64,000 bases of DNA from NCBI GenBank assembly GCA_036735605.1, contig DAINNZ010000002.1, positions 9,116 through 73,115 of the forward strand, given 5' to 3'. Below the pieces are notes generated by a model that worked only from the letters and a program-made list of their open reading frames with translations, searched no databases and was not told where the DNA came from. Positions 18,415-28,400 of this stretch are shown here, in pieces. Source of the DNA: Neolewinella sp036735605 (lineage in GTDB: Bacteria > Bacteroidota > Bacteroidia > Chitinophagales > Saprospiraceae). The number at the start of each line of letters is the position of its first letter. The stretch's first letter is position 1. Both the position numbers and the translations under genes were made by a program.

Positions 18415-19728
18415 CTATATACGTCGTATCTGCGCCCCCAGTTGACGAAGGCGTTCATCGATGAACTGATAGCCGCGGTCAATCTGAATAATATTATCAA
18501 TCGTGCTCGTTCCATCTGCGCTCATGGCAGCGATTAGCAATGCTACCCCTGCACGAATATCTGGGCTCGACATTCGCAGAGCGCGAAGCGGTGTGCGCCT
18601 ATCTAAACCAATCACCGTAGCGCGATGCGGATCACAAAGGATAATCTGCGCGCCCATATCGATCAGTTTATCGACGAAAAAGAGGCGGCTTTCAAACATC
18701 TTTTGATGGATCAAAACACTTCCTCTTGCCTGAATGGCTGTAACGAGTAAAATACTCATCAAATCGGGCGTGAAGCCTGGCCATGGGGCATCATAAACCG
18801 TTAAAATTCCTCCATCGATGAAGGACTGTATTTCGTAGTGCTGCTGGGCAGGGATATGTAAATCATCCCCCTGAAACTCCAAATGAATACCTAGCTTCTG
18901 GAAAGTGCGGGGCAAAATACCCAGCATATCTCGGCGAACATTGGTGATCGTCAGTTCCGAAGAAGTCATAGCAGCCATCCCGATGAAACTACCGATTTCA
19001 ATCATATCCGGCAGCATTTCATGTTGGGTGCCTTTAAGGCTACCAACACCCTGTATGCGCAGGCGGTTGGAGCCAATCCCTTCAATTTGTGCCCCCATAC
19101 GGCAAAGCATGTGGCAAAGCTGCTGCAAATAGGGTTCGCAAGCAGCATTGTAGAGGGTCGTTTCCCCCTCTGCTAAGACGGCTGCCATTAGCATATTGGC
19201 AGTGCCCGTTACGGAGATTTCTTCCATGTGCACGAAAGTGCCCACTAGCCCCTTGGTTGTGAAGGTATAGATGTGGCGGTCAGGCTGGTAAGCAAAATGC
19301 GCGCCAAGGGTTTCTAATCCCAGCAAATGGGTATCCAGGCGGCGGCGGCCAATTTTATCTCCACCAGGTTGCGGTAGGGTCGCTTGCCCAAAACGATGCA
19401 AGAGGGGCGCAATCAGCATGACAGAGCCTCGAATACGCTGCGCGTCTTTCACATAGTCTTCGCTCAGCACATACGCCATATTGATATGGCTAGCCGTGAT
19501 GGTAACGTGATGCGGGCTGTGCTGCTCTACTTGAGCTCCCAAGCCGGCAACTAAATCCAGCAACTTTCGGATATCCTCAATGGCTGGTAGGTTGTGCAGC
19601 TCTACGGGCTCACTAGTGAGCAAACAGGCACAGATAATTTGCAGGGCTTCGTTTTTAGCCCCTTGCGGCGCGATCTTTCCCCGAAGCGAATGCCCGCCTT
19701 CTACTACAAAGGTTCCTCCTTGGCTCAT
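18415..19728 (-). CDS. murA: UDP-N-acetylglucosamine 1-carboxyvinyltransferase
   Basis: A 437-residue EPSP-synthase-fold enzyme that adds enolpyruvate to UDP-GlcNAc, the first committed step of peptidoglycan synthesis in the cytoplasm. Substrate-binding motifs are visible, including GAKNEALQ (residues 23-30), the PGGDKIGRRRLDTH loop (121-134) and MSSPDIRAGVALLIAAM near the end. In the loop, Asp124 (codon 19357-19359, GAT) stands where E. coli has Cys115, the residue fosfomycin alkylates. DUF4290 lies upstream by 9 bp and DUF4286 downstream by 4 bp, so the three likely form an operon. Confidence 0.96.
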   Translation of the reverse strand: MSQGGTFVVEGGHSLRGKIAPQGAKNEALQIICACLLTSEPVELHNLPAIEDIRKLLDLVAGLGAQVEQHSPHHVTITASHINMAYVLSEDYVKDAQRIRGSVMLIAPLLHRFGQATLPQPGGDKIGRRRLDTHLLGLETLGAHFAYQPDRHIYTFTTKGLVGTFVHMEEISVTGTANMLMAAVLAEGETTLYNAACEPYLQQLCHMLCRMGAQIEGIGSNRLRIQGVGSLKGTQHEMLPDMIEIGSFIGMAAMTSSELTITNVRRDMLGILPRTFQKLGIHLEFQGDDLHIPAQQHYEIQSFIDGGILTVYDAPWPGFTPDLMSILLVTAIQARGSVLIHQKMFESRLFFVDKLIDMGAQIILCDPHRATVIGLDRRTPLRALRMSSPDIRAGVALLIAAMSADGTSTIDNIIQIDRGYQFIDERLRQLGAQIRRI

Positions 19729-19737
19729 GTGATGCTT

Positions 19738-20388
19738 TTATCCTCTTTTGCGGCTTCTATTGCGGTTGCCTTGACTGCGTTTACGCTTTTTCTTCCGTTT
19801 ATCATCATGCTGTGCTGGTTGCCCATCCTTTGGTGTTCCTAGCGTAACGCTGGGGGAAAGAACCAATTTACCCTCACTCATTTCAAAGAGGTCTTGACGA
19901 ATAACGTCCTCTGTTACGAAGTCGGAGTTTTTATTCCAAGCCACATAGGCCACCTTCATATAATAGGCCGTAATTTTTGTGGCATACTCTTTTTCTGGGC
20001 CTTCTTCCATCTTAACGGCCTCGGCCATCAGGCGCTGGACGTTACGACCGTAGTGACGCCATTTCATTTTTAGCTCCGGATAAGGCAAGCGATCGGGCTT
20101 TTCCTCTTCGGGCTTCGGGCTCACATCAATCCCTTCGGGCACTTCTATTTGCAGCTCGTCGCCGGCAATTCGAAAAGCATGCCGCCAAAGCCGTGCTTTG
20201 TAGTCTTCTTGCTCCTTGATTTCGGGCTCAATCTGCAACATCAGTTTAATAACGCGCTCGGCGAAAGCTTGGCGAGCGGCTGGCTCTTCTGCCTCGTTCA
20301 CCTTCCGCAACAGTTCTTGCACTATGCGGCCATATTCGCTAATGAGCAGTGGCTCTTTAGCCGTGTTGTAAGTCATATCCCATTCCAT
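19738..20388 (-). CDS. DUF4290 family protein
   Basis: A 216-residue protein of the Bacteroidota-specific DUF4290 family, with the characteristic opening YNTAKEPLLISEYGRIVQEL and a helical middle (MKWRHYGRNVQRLMAEAV, YYMKVAYVAWNK). The last 25 residues are strongly basic (KRKKKRKRSQGNRNRSRK), suggesting contact with nucleic acid or membrane lipid. No function is known. A start at residue 5 (MTYNTAK) is also possible. It is the first gene of the apparent DUF4290-murA-DUF4286 operon. Confidence 0.85.
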   Translation of the reverse strand: MEWDMTYNTAKEPLLISEYGRIVQELLRKVNEAEEPAARQAFAERVIKLMLQIEPEIKEQEDYKARLWRHAFRIAGDELQIEVPEGIDVSPKPEEEKPDRLPYPELKMKWRHYGRNVQRLMAEAVKMEEGPEKEYATKITAYYMKVAYVAWNKNSDFVTEDVIRQDLFEMSEGKLVLSPSVTLGTPKDGQPAQHDDKRKKKRKRSQGNRNRSRKRG

Positions 20389-20794
20389 ACGGAACTATTT
20401 TTTATCTTTTATTTGGCTCACTAAGGTGTGCTGTATAGCTTGGATACCCACAATAACAACTAGCACCGCCAAAAGAGGTAAGCTAGATTCCTTAGATTAT
20501 TCCTTGATATTAAGTACTCTTTGGCTGTCGCTTCGCTCTCCCTGTCTAAAGCGGGCACGCTGTGCAGGGGCAAGTGTTGCTTCAAAGCGCAAAGCGAAGA
20601 GAAAACGCTGCGCAGTTTGTTTTCGCATAAGTTGGAAAACGCTGGGCGTATCATCCGCTATAAATCCCTGAACCAAATGCAAAGGTAAGAAAAAATAGGC
20701 TTTCGTCGGTTTTTTTTCATCCTCCACCCTTTGGCTACTTTTTTTTATCGATTTGACAACTACATATCTAGGCTTTACCCGTATCTTGGCCGCT
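20389..20794. other. Intergenic region between DUF4290 and clpB
   Basis: About 400 bp between divergent genes, holding one copy of the dispersed repeat (20523-20600) and T-rich tracts. No convincing gene; the short frames here read through the repeat. Confidence 0.6.
20523..20600 (+). repeat. CAGGGGCAAG dispersed repeat, copy 4
   Basis: GGCTGTCGCTTCGCT (the head unit) at 20523, a 30-base variable insert, then TGCAGGGGCAAGTG and AAGCGCAAAGCGAAG. Divergent in the middle compared with the 51405 copy. Confidence 0.65.
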
Positions 20795-23740
20795 ATGACG
20801 TACGACAATTTTACCACTAAGGCACAAGAGGCCATTATCGAGGCTCAAAAGGGTGCTGCCAGCCTTGGGCAGCAGCAGGTTGACACGCCTCACCTCATCC
20901 AAGGCATTCTGAAAGTGGATGAAAGCGTAGCCGATTTCATTTTCAAAAAAGTAGGGGTTTCCACCGAAGCCATTCGCCGCGAACTCAAGGAAGTGATCTT
21001 GAGCTATCCAAAAGTAGAAGGTGCTCAAAAGCAGTTTCTCACCAATGATGCTAACCGAGCACTGGCTAGAGCCAAGAAAATGCTAGTAGATTTTGGAGAT
21101 GAGTTTATTTCCATCGAACTGATGTTGCTTGGTATCATCCAAGGCGCTAGCGATAAGGGTGCTAGAATCTTAAAGGATTTGGGCGTCACCAACGACGGTA
21201 TCCGCGCCGCGATCAATGAACTGCGAAAAGGCAAGCCCGTAAAGGAGCAAAGTGCCGAAGAAACCTACAACATTCTTTCTAAGTTCACGATCAACTTGAA
21301 TGAGCGTGCGGAAAACGGTCAACTCGATCCGATCATTGGGCGGGACGAGGAAATTCGTCGCTTACTGCAAATTTTAAGCCGCCGCCGGAAAAACAACCCC
21401 TTAGTGATCGGGGAGGCCGGCGTAGGGAAAACCGCCATCGTAGAGGGCATCGCTTGGCGGATCGTCAAAGGAGATGTGCCGGAGAGTTTGGCTAATAAAA
21501 AAATCTTTGTGCTCGATGTGGCTGGCTTGCTAGCAGGGGCTAAGTACAAAGGTGAATTTGAAGAGCGGCTAAAGGGTGTAATTAAAGAAGTAACGGAAAG
21601 CAACGGACAATACATCCTATTCATCGATGAAATCCACACCCTTATTGGTGCTGGAGGGGGCAACGGTGCAATGGATGCTGCCAACATCCTCAAGCCCGCT
21701 TTGGCCAGAGGAGAGCTTAGAACGATTGGTGCTACCACCTTGGATGAATACCAGAAATATTTCGAGCAAGACAAGGCGCTCGTGCGCCGCTTCCAGACGG
21801 TACTCGTAGAAGAGCCTAGTGTGGACGACACGGTATCCATCCTCAGAGGGTTGCAGGAGCGCTATGAGGTGTATCATAAAGTAGCCATTTTAGACGAAGC
21901 CTTGGTAGCGGCTGCGGAGCTGAGCCACCGCTACATCAGTGATCGTTTCTTACCGGATAAGGCCATCGACTTAATTGACGAGTCATCGGCTCGGCTACGT
22001 TTGGAGCTGGATAGTAAGCCGGAGGAAATAGATGAATGGGAGCGCCGCGTTCGGCAGCTAGAGATTGAGCGCGAAGCCATTAAAGGAGAGCTCGACACCG
22101 GTAAGCTGAAGACGATCAGCGAACAAATAGCGAATGCACGCGAGAAACTAGACAGCCTCACAGCTCGCTGGCAAAACGAGAAAGAAATCGTGGATCGTAG
22201 CCAAAGCCTTAAAAAGCGCATGGAAGAGCTAGAGCAAGAAGCCGAAAGAGCTGAACGCAATAGCGACTTTGAGACCGTGGCTAAAATTCGCTACGGCCAG
22301 TTGCAAGAATTAAAAAAGCAGCTTGATGCTGCTGATACCGAGTTAAATCTACTCCCCGACGAAAAGCGTTTCACAACAGAAGAAGTTACGGCCAACGATA
22401 TTGCAGAAGTAGTAGCTCGCTGGACGGGTATCCCTGTGCAAAGGATGTTGCAAAGCGAGCGCGAGAAGCTCCTTAAGTTAGAAGAGCAGCTACACCAGCG
22501 GCTCATTGGACAAGATGAGGCCGTGGAGGCCGTGGCCAACGCCGTGCGCCGAAGCCGATCTGGCTTACAAGACGAAAACCGCCCTATTGGTAGTTTCATT
22601 TTCCTAGGCCCCACGGGGGTTGGTAAAACAGAACTCGCCAAGGCTTTAGCCGAAGTGCTTTTCAACGACGAGCGCGCCATCACGCGCATCGACATGAGCG
22701 AATACCAAGAGAGACACGCCGTTAACCGCTTAGTAGGTGCTCCTCCGGGCTATGTGGGCTACGAAGAAGGCGGCCAATTAACCGAGGCTGTGAGGCGGAA
22801 GCCCTACAGCATCATCCTACTGGACGAGATTGAGAAAGCGCACCCTGATACTTTCAATATCCTACTACAAGTCTTAGATGATGGCCGCCTGACCGACAAC
22901 CGAGGGCGCGTGGCTAACTTCAAGAATACGATTATCATCATGACGTCTAACATGGGCGCCGAGAAGATATTAGAAAACTTTGAAGACCTCGCCGATGCAG
23001 GAGCCGAGCGCCGAGATGAGATTTTAGAAGCTACGAAAGAGGAGGTTTTTGAGCACTTGAAAGAAAACCTCCGCCCTGAATTTCTCAATCGGATTGACGA
23101 GCGCATTATGTTCCTGCCGCTAGACCGGAAAGAAATCCAGCAAATTGCAGCTTTGTTATTGAAAAAGACGCAGAAGATGCTCAATCGCCAAAGCATGGTG
23201 CTAAAGGTCAGCGACCGAGCACTAGCGTGGTTGGCTGATAGAGGCTACGATCCGCAGTTTGGTGCGCGGCCTATGAAGCGAGTTTTACAAGCCGACCTAG
23301 CCGATGTGCTAAGTAAAGACCTCATTGCTGGCAACTTCGTAGCCGGAGACACGATCTATGCCGACCTCGGCCAAGGGGGCGGCCTCTTTTTCAGCAAAAC
23401 CCCTCCTACTCTTGCGCCTAGCGACAGCCTTGCCCCTGCGAGCGAAGCGGCAGCCCATAAAGCGGCCAACAGCCAACAGTCAAGTGCGCCAGCTAGCGCC
23501 CCCACGACTAATCATAGGCTCGCCGACGCGAAAAAGTCAGGCGGTGTAACGGTTGAAGAACACGAGGAGGAAGACAAGGACGAAACCAACGACAACGAAG
23601 ATGCTAACCAGCCCAAGAGTGGCCGTAAACGCCGCCGATCCAAACCCAAGAGCGAGCCTGAGAAAACGGGGGAAGAGATCGCCGAACTCAAAAAAGCTAC
23701 CCAAGACCTGCTGGATACCATTGACGAAATAAAGGAATAA
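20795..23740 (+). CDS. clpB: ATP-dependent disaggregase ClpB with a long C-terminal extension
   Basis: A 981-residue AAA+ chaperone that pulls proteins out of aggregates. Clp N domain (1-145), NBD1 with Walker A GEAGVGKT and Walker B ILFIDEIHTL, a long coiled-coil middle domain (about 400-530) that marks ClpB rather than ClpC, NBD2 with GPTGVGKTELAKALAEVL, and the D2-small domain. Typical ClpB ends near 865. Here about 110 extra residues follow, first Ala/Pro/Ser-rich and containing an in-frame dispersed repeat, then acidic (EEHEEEDKDETNDNED), then basic (KSGRKRRRSKPK). The start at MTYDNFTTKAQEA is chosen over an upstream TTG at 20753 because it matches the family. Confidence 0.94.
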   Translation: MTYDNFTTKAQEAIIEAQKGAASLGQQQVDTPHLIQGILKVDESVADFIFKKVGVSTEAIRRELKEVILSYPKVEGAQKQFLTNDANRALARAKKMLVDFGDEFISIELMLLGIIQGASDKGARILKDLGVTNDGIRAAINELRKGKPVKEQSAEETYNILSKFTINLNERAENGQLDPIIGRDEEIRRLLQILSRRRKNNPLVIGEAGVGKTAIVEGIAWRIVKGDVPESLANKKIFVLDVAGLLAGAKYKGEFEERLKGVIKEVTESNGQYILFIDEIHTLIGAGGGNGAMDAANILKPALARGELRTIGATTLDEYQKYFEQDKALVRRFQTVLVEEPSVDDTVSILRGLQERYEVYHKVAILDEALVAAAELSHRYISDRFLPDKAIDLIDESSARLRLELDSKPEEIDEWERRVRQLEIEREAIKGELDTGKLKTISEQIANAREKLDSLTARWQNEKEIVDRSQSLKKRMEELEQEAERAERNSDFETVAKIRYGQLQELKKQLDAADTELNLLPDEKRFTTEEVTANDIAEVVARWTGIPVQRMLQSEREKLLKLEEQLHQRLIGQDEAVEAVANAVRRSRSGLQDENRPIGSFIFLGPTGVGKTELAKALAEVLFNDERAITRIDMSEYQERHAVNRLVGAPPGYVGYEEGGQLTEAVRRKPYSIILLDEIEKAHPDTFNILLQVLDDGRLTDNRGRVANFKNTIIIMTSNMGAEKILENFEDLADAGAERRDEILEATKEEVFEHLKENLRPEFLNRIDERIMFLPLDRKEIQQIAALLLKKTQKMLNRQSMVLKVSDRALAWLADRGYDPQFGARPMKRVLQADLADVLSKDLIAGNFVAGDTIYADLGQGGGLFFSKTPPTLAPSDSLAPASEAAAHKAANSQQSSAPASAPTTNHRLADAKKSGGVTVEEHEEEDKDETNDNEDANQPKSGRKRRRSKPKSEPEKTGEEIAELKKATQDLLDTIDEIKE
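23401..23455 (-). repeat. CAGGGGCAAG dispersed repeat inside clpB
   Basis: On the minus strand GGCTGCCGCTTCGCTCGC, then AGGGGCAAGGCTGTCG and GGCGCAAGAG: a complete element with head. It is translated in the opposite direction as PPTLAPSDSLAPASEAAA in the C-terminal extension of ClpB. Confidence 0.8.
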
Positions 23741-23754
23741 AAAGGGAATAAATC

Positions 23755-23790
23755 GAGGGGAGTCATTAGCTTAATGACTCCCCTCTTTTT
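23755..23790 (+). terminator. Terminator of clpB
   Basis: GAGGGGAGTCATTA and TAATGACTCCCCTC form a 14-bp stem with loop GCT, followed by T5. Confidence 0.92.
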
Positions 23791-23807
23791 CTTGGCTTTA
23801 CACGCTA

Positions 23808-24143
23808 CTACTTACCCGCGTAGAAGCTCTCCATGCCTAATTTCTTCACCACCATGTAGTAAAAAACAGCGCGGTGTTTGAAGCGTGTATCGTAAGCTTT
23901 ACACACTTCGGCAACAGCCGTTTCGGCAGTAGCTTGGTCGGCGCCTAGCTTTTTGACGGCAAAGTTGGCTACTACGCGTGCCACTTCCTCCTTATCGCTA
24001 CAAGCCACGAGCTGGCTATCTGCATTGTATATAGAAGGGCCTAGGCCTTTGGTAACAGCGCGGAGCAGGGTATTGTCCGGGCTTTTGTCGAATTTAGCCA
24101 ATTCAGCTTCGTACGTGGCTAGTTTTTCATCAAATTTGCTCAT
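23808..24143 (-). CDS. DUF2853 family protein
   Basis: A 111-residue helical protein starting MSKFDEKLATYEAELAKF, matching the small DUF2853 family, of unknown function and found in varied bacteria. The frame stays open 16 codons upstream, but those encode a Cys-rich stretch unlike the family, so the ATG at 24143 is chosen. Convergent with clpB, and upstream of nothing obvious in an operon. Confidence 0.8.
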   Translation of the reverse strand: MSKFDEKLATYEAELAKFDKSPDNTLLRAVTKGLGPSIYNADSQLVACSDKEEVARVVANFAVKKLGADQATAETAVAEVCKAYDTRFKHRAVFYYMVVKKLGMESFYAGK

Positions 24144-24322
24144 ATCAGGGCATTTTTTTTGGATTAAAGAGCACCGCTGCCTACCCAGCATGGGTAAGTG
24201 CGCCTACTACAAAATAAGATTCGACCCCAAAGCTAGTGAAGCCTAGTGATATATAGGGAAAAGATACGAAAAAAAATAAACGAGCTGCTTAGTTTTTTAC
24301 CAAAGCGATACAAATTACGCTT

Positions 24323-25279
24323 TTATACAACGCTGCTAGCGATCTGTTGGATGATTTGGCTATCGCCCATTGTGTAATAATGTAAGCAAGGCACGCCTGC
24401 CGCTTTGAGTTCTTTTGATTGGGCGATACACCACTCGAGACCTACTTGTATGCGTGCTTCCGCATCTTTCGCTTTGAGTATCTCCTTGACGAAGGCATCG
24501 GGCAAGTCGATAAAAAAATGGCGAGGAATACTCGTGAGCTGATATAATTTGGTAAGCGGTTTTAGGCCCGGCACAATAGGTACCATAATACCGATAGCGC
24601 GGCAGGCGGCCACGTAGTCGAAGTATTTTTGGTTATCGAAGAACATTTGGGTCACGATATAATCGGCGCCCGCATCTATTTTTTGTTTCGTATAGGAGAG
24701 ATCAATATCTAGGTTAGGTGCCTCAAAATGCTTTTCGGGGTAGCCTGCGATACCGATACAGAAGTTGGTTTTGCTCCCCCCGCCTACTAGGTCGTCAAGA
24801 TATTTACCTTGGTTCATATCTGCGATCTGTTTTACGAGGTCTAAGGCATATTCATGGCCTTCGGGTTCCGACATAAATTTGTCCTCGAACTTGCGTGCAT
24901 CACCGCGGAGGGCTAATACATTTTGCACTTCGAGGAAATTGAGGTCGATGAGTGCGTTTTCGGTATCCTGTTTAGTGAAGCCCCCGCAGAGCAGGTGAGG
25001 CACGGCATCTACGCCATATCGATGCATAATAGCGGCACAGATACCTACGGTGCCAGGGCGTTTACGAATCGCTGTTTTTTCGTAATAACCGCTTGGTCGG
25101 CGGCGATAGACGAACTCTTCGCGATGATAGGTAACATCGATAAAAGGAGGTTTAAACTCCATAAGGGGGTCTAGTGCCTCAAAAATGCTCTGCATACCGC
25201 CCCCTTTAAGTGGGGGTAGGACTTCAAAACTCACGAGTGTTTGCCCTTCAGCAGCTTTGAAATAGTCAGTGACTTTCAT
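24323..25279 (-). CDS. metF: Methylenetetrahydrofolate reductase
   Basis: A 318-residue FAD-dependent TIM-barrel enzyme that reduces 5,10-methylene-THF to 5-methyl-THF for methionine synthesis. The N-terminus MKVTDYFKAAEGQTLVSFEV carries the family Phe-Glu motif, followed by PFIDVTYH, the GDARKFE segment, the TQMFFD motif and VPIVPGLKPLTK. Length is normal. A -7 box at 25298-25305 overlaps the longer frame's first codon, which supports the start at 25279. No riboswitch is visible in the short leader. Confidence 0.96.
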   Translation of the reverse strand: MKVTDYFKAAEGQTLVSFEVLPPLKGGGMQSIFEALDPLMEFKPPFIDVTYHREEFVYRRRPSGYYEKTAIRKRPGTVGICAAIMHRYGVDAVPHLLCGGFTKQDTENALIDLNFLEVQNVLALRGDARKFEDKFMSEPEGHEYALDLVKQIADMNQGKYLDDLVGGGSKTNFCIGIAGYPEKHFEAPNLDIDLSYTKQKIDAGADYIVTQMFFDNQKYFDYVAACRAIGIMVPIVPGLKPLTKLYQLTSIPRHFFIDLPDAFVKEILKAKDAEARIQVGLEWCIAQSKELKAAGVPCLHYYTMGDSQIIQQIASSVV

Positions 25280-25297
25280 AGGATCGAAATTGGTCGG

Positions 25298-25305
25298 CAA
25301 AATTA
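25298..25305 (-). promoter_or_regulatory. -7 box of metF
   Basis: TAATTTTG on the minus strand, 18 bp before the ATG at 25279, fits TAnnTTTG and fixes the start downstream. Confidence 0.45.
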
Positions 25306-25378
25306 CAAAAGGGATACACAGTGGCTGTCATTTAGTTGTCTTATTGTACAATGTTTAACTCGGAAGCCTTGAAGTTCT

Positions 25379-25386
25379 TATATTTG
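25379..25386 (+). promoter_or_regulatory. -7 box of the T9SS metalloprotease gene
   Basis: TATATTTG, 26 bp before the ATG at 25413. It overlaps an upstream GTG in the same frame, which is therefore unlikely to be the start. Confidence 0.5.
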
Positions 25387-25412
25387 TGTTTCGTTTCTTC
25401 AAGCATACTATC

Positions 25413-28400
25413 ATGATACGTAATTTTTTCGTTTTTCTAGCGCTGCTACTCGGTTTGAATATACAATCGCAATCGGCCTTCACCTTTTCGACGGGGATGT
25501 TGGCATCCGATGCTGTTTTACCGCTAACGGCTTTTGATCGGCTTACGTTAGACGTGGCGCAACTTCGAGCCGAGCTCGCTTCGGTTCCGCAGGAAGGAGC
25601 AGGAGGTAGGAGCCAGTTTTTCATAGAACTTCCAACCCCTTCGGGTGAATACCTCAGTTTTCGTTTAGAAGACAGCCCCTTGATGCACCCTGATTTAGCG
25701 GCTCGCTATCCTGAGCTAAAGAGCTATCGGGCTTATAGCACTTACGGCAGTGGCCGTATTGCTGTTTCCCCTTACGGTGTACTAGCAAGCGTGATGGGGC
25801 CGGAGGGAGAATATTTCATTGAAAGAGCTACGGAGGGATATAGTGCAGAACATCTCATCTACTATACAAAAGCCGTTGACACCAATTTAGGTGGCGGCGT
25901 CGATTTGCCGGCAGCTACTTGTGGTTGGGATGCAGGCCAAGCGGAGGATGAAGCCTTTCTTAATTGGCAAGACCGAGCTGAAGAAGGAGCAGGCCGCAGT
26001 ATGGAATCGCTTTTAGGGATGAAGGTATATGACTTCGCTTTGGTTTGCACGGGTGAATTTGCGGCTATTAAAGGCGGTACCTTGACGGCGGTGCTCAATG
26101 CCTACAATGAAGCCATGACTGCCCTGAACGGCGTTTTGGAAAGAGAAGTGGCCGTGCGGCTTATGCTGTTAGCCAATACGCAAGCACTAATCTACCTCAA
26201 TGCCAGTAGCGATCCATTTACCAATGCGAACAATGGAGGGGAACTACTTTCACAAGTGGGGCCAGCAATTGCCTTGGCCGGTATTTCAGAAAATGAATAC
26301 GACTTAGGTCATCTTTTTACGGCTAGCTGCACAGATGTGGGCGGTGTGGTAAGTGGCCGCGCCTGTACCTCCGGCAAAGCAAGGGGCGTCACTTGCCACT
26401 CAAGCAACAATATTGCAGCCATCGCTAGAGGCACCATGGCACACGAAATTGCGCACCAGTTCGCCGTGGGCCATAGCTGGAGCAACTGCCCTGGCAGTGA
26501 CGGCCAACTAGCCAGCGACTCAGCCTTCGAGCCTGGTTCTGGCACTACGATTATGTCTTATGCGGGTGCTTGTGGCAACCAAAATATCGGTGGGCGCAAC
26601 GCCTATTATCACGTTGGGTCCTTGCATCAATTTATTAATTACAGCCGCAATATTGTGGCAGGCTGTGGAACGACCCTAGCGCCCATTAATAATGAGCCTG
26701 AAATATCGCTAGCTTACGAGAACGGCTTTCACATCCCAATCAGCACACCATTCATGTTAGTAGGTAGTGCTACGGATGCAGACGGAGACGAGCTGCTTTA
26801 CAACTGGGAGCAATATGATTTAGGGCCAGTGAGCTCAATTGGCAACCCTTTTGGCAATGCTCCTCTATTCCGCTCTTTCCCCCCTGCTACTGATGGTAAT
26901 ATTCGTGTTTTCCCTCGCATGGAACTAATCGTAGCCAACAATAGCTCTAACGCAGAAGTGCTGCCAGCTTATTCCAGAGCACTTACCTTTCGTTTAACGG
27001 CTCGCGACCAAAACCCCAATGCAGGAGCGGCTGTTTGGGAGACGGTGGCCTTTCGCGCTGCGGAGGAGGCTGGGCCTTTTTTAGTGGTGTCGCCTAATAT
27101 CGGCGATGAAAGCTGGGTCGGTGGCTCCTATCAAGCTGTCACTTGGGATGTGGCCAACACCCATCTAGCACCAGTTAATTGCCAAAGTGTTAATATCCTC
27201 CTCTCTACTGATGGCGGCTTCACCTACCCGATCGTTTTAGCTGAAAATGCACCCAATAACGGCCAGACTTTCGTGACCGTTCCCACCGATCTAAGTGGCG
27301 AAAACTTCCGCATTAAAGTGGAAGCTGCTGATAATATCTTTTTTGATATTTCTAATCAAAATTTCACGATTACGCCGCCCACAGCACCTGGCTTCACGCT
27401 CATTCCCAGCCCGCTCGGGCAAGAAATTTGCTTACCGGATGTAGCGCGCATCTCATTAGTTTCAGGTGGTTTTTTAGGCTTCGATAGCCCGATTAGTCTA
27501 TCCGTCGTTTCGGAACTACCCAGCGGCATAAACGCTCAATTTACAGCTACGGAAATCCCCGTAGGAGCGAGCAGTGAACTACTGCTCGATATGACCGATT
27601 TTTCCTTCAACGGATCACTCGAAGTCACCATTCAAGCTATTGCTGAAAATGCAGACACTACCTACCGGACGATACTGTTAAATATTGTTGACAACGATTT
27701 TAGCGACCTCACCATCAGCACGCCAGCAGAAGGCACCTTGGGTATCTCTTTAGCCGCCCCTTTCGCTTGGGAGGCCGCTGCGAATGCGGATCAATACGAC
27801 CTAGAGATTGCTACCAGCCCTGACTTTGCGGCCGCCAACTTATTCGAGTCTGCACAAGGGCTCACGGTAACTTCCTATACACAAGAGGAGTTTTTCGCAG
27901 CCAATACTTTATACTTCTGGCGCGTGCGCCCCATTAATACCTGTGGCCCTGGCCCTTGGATAGACCCCGCTAGCTTCCGAACCATCAATGCACAATGTAA
28001 TACCTACACGGCTAACGATACGCCGGTACTACTAACGGGCTCGGGTGCTGCTTACACCCGCACTTCAACTATATTTGTGGATCAAGTTGGGGCAATTAGC
28101 GATCTTAACGTGCCAGCAGTATTGCTCGATTATCAAGTAGTGCGCTATGTAACTGTTACTTTGATTAGCCCAGCAGGTACGCGCGTAAAATTATATAGCG
28201 AGAACTGTTTCTCTACCTCCACACTCGATATTGGCTTCGACGACGATGCGCCGAACAATATCAGCTGCCCGCCTAATGACCGCCGCGTCTTGAAGCCCGT
28301 AGAAAGCCTCTCCGCTTTCATCGGCGAAAACACTTTCGGTATATGGACGCTGGAAATAGGTATAAGCCAAACAGGCGGTTCAGCAGGCGGCCTAAGCAGT

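Noticed and set aside
18411..18515. Longer start for the DUF4286 gene
   Set aside because: It would overlap murA by about 100 bases; the start at 18410 matches the family and gives a 4-bp gap.
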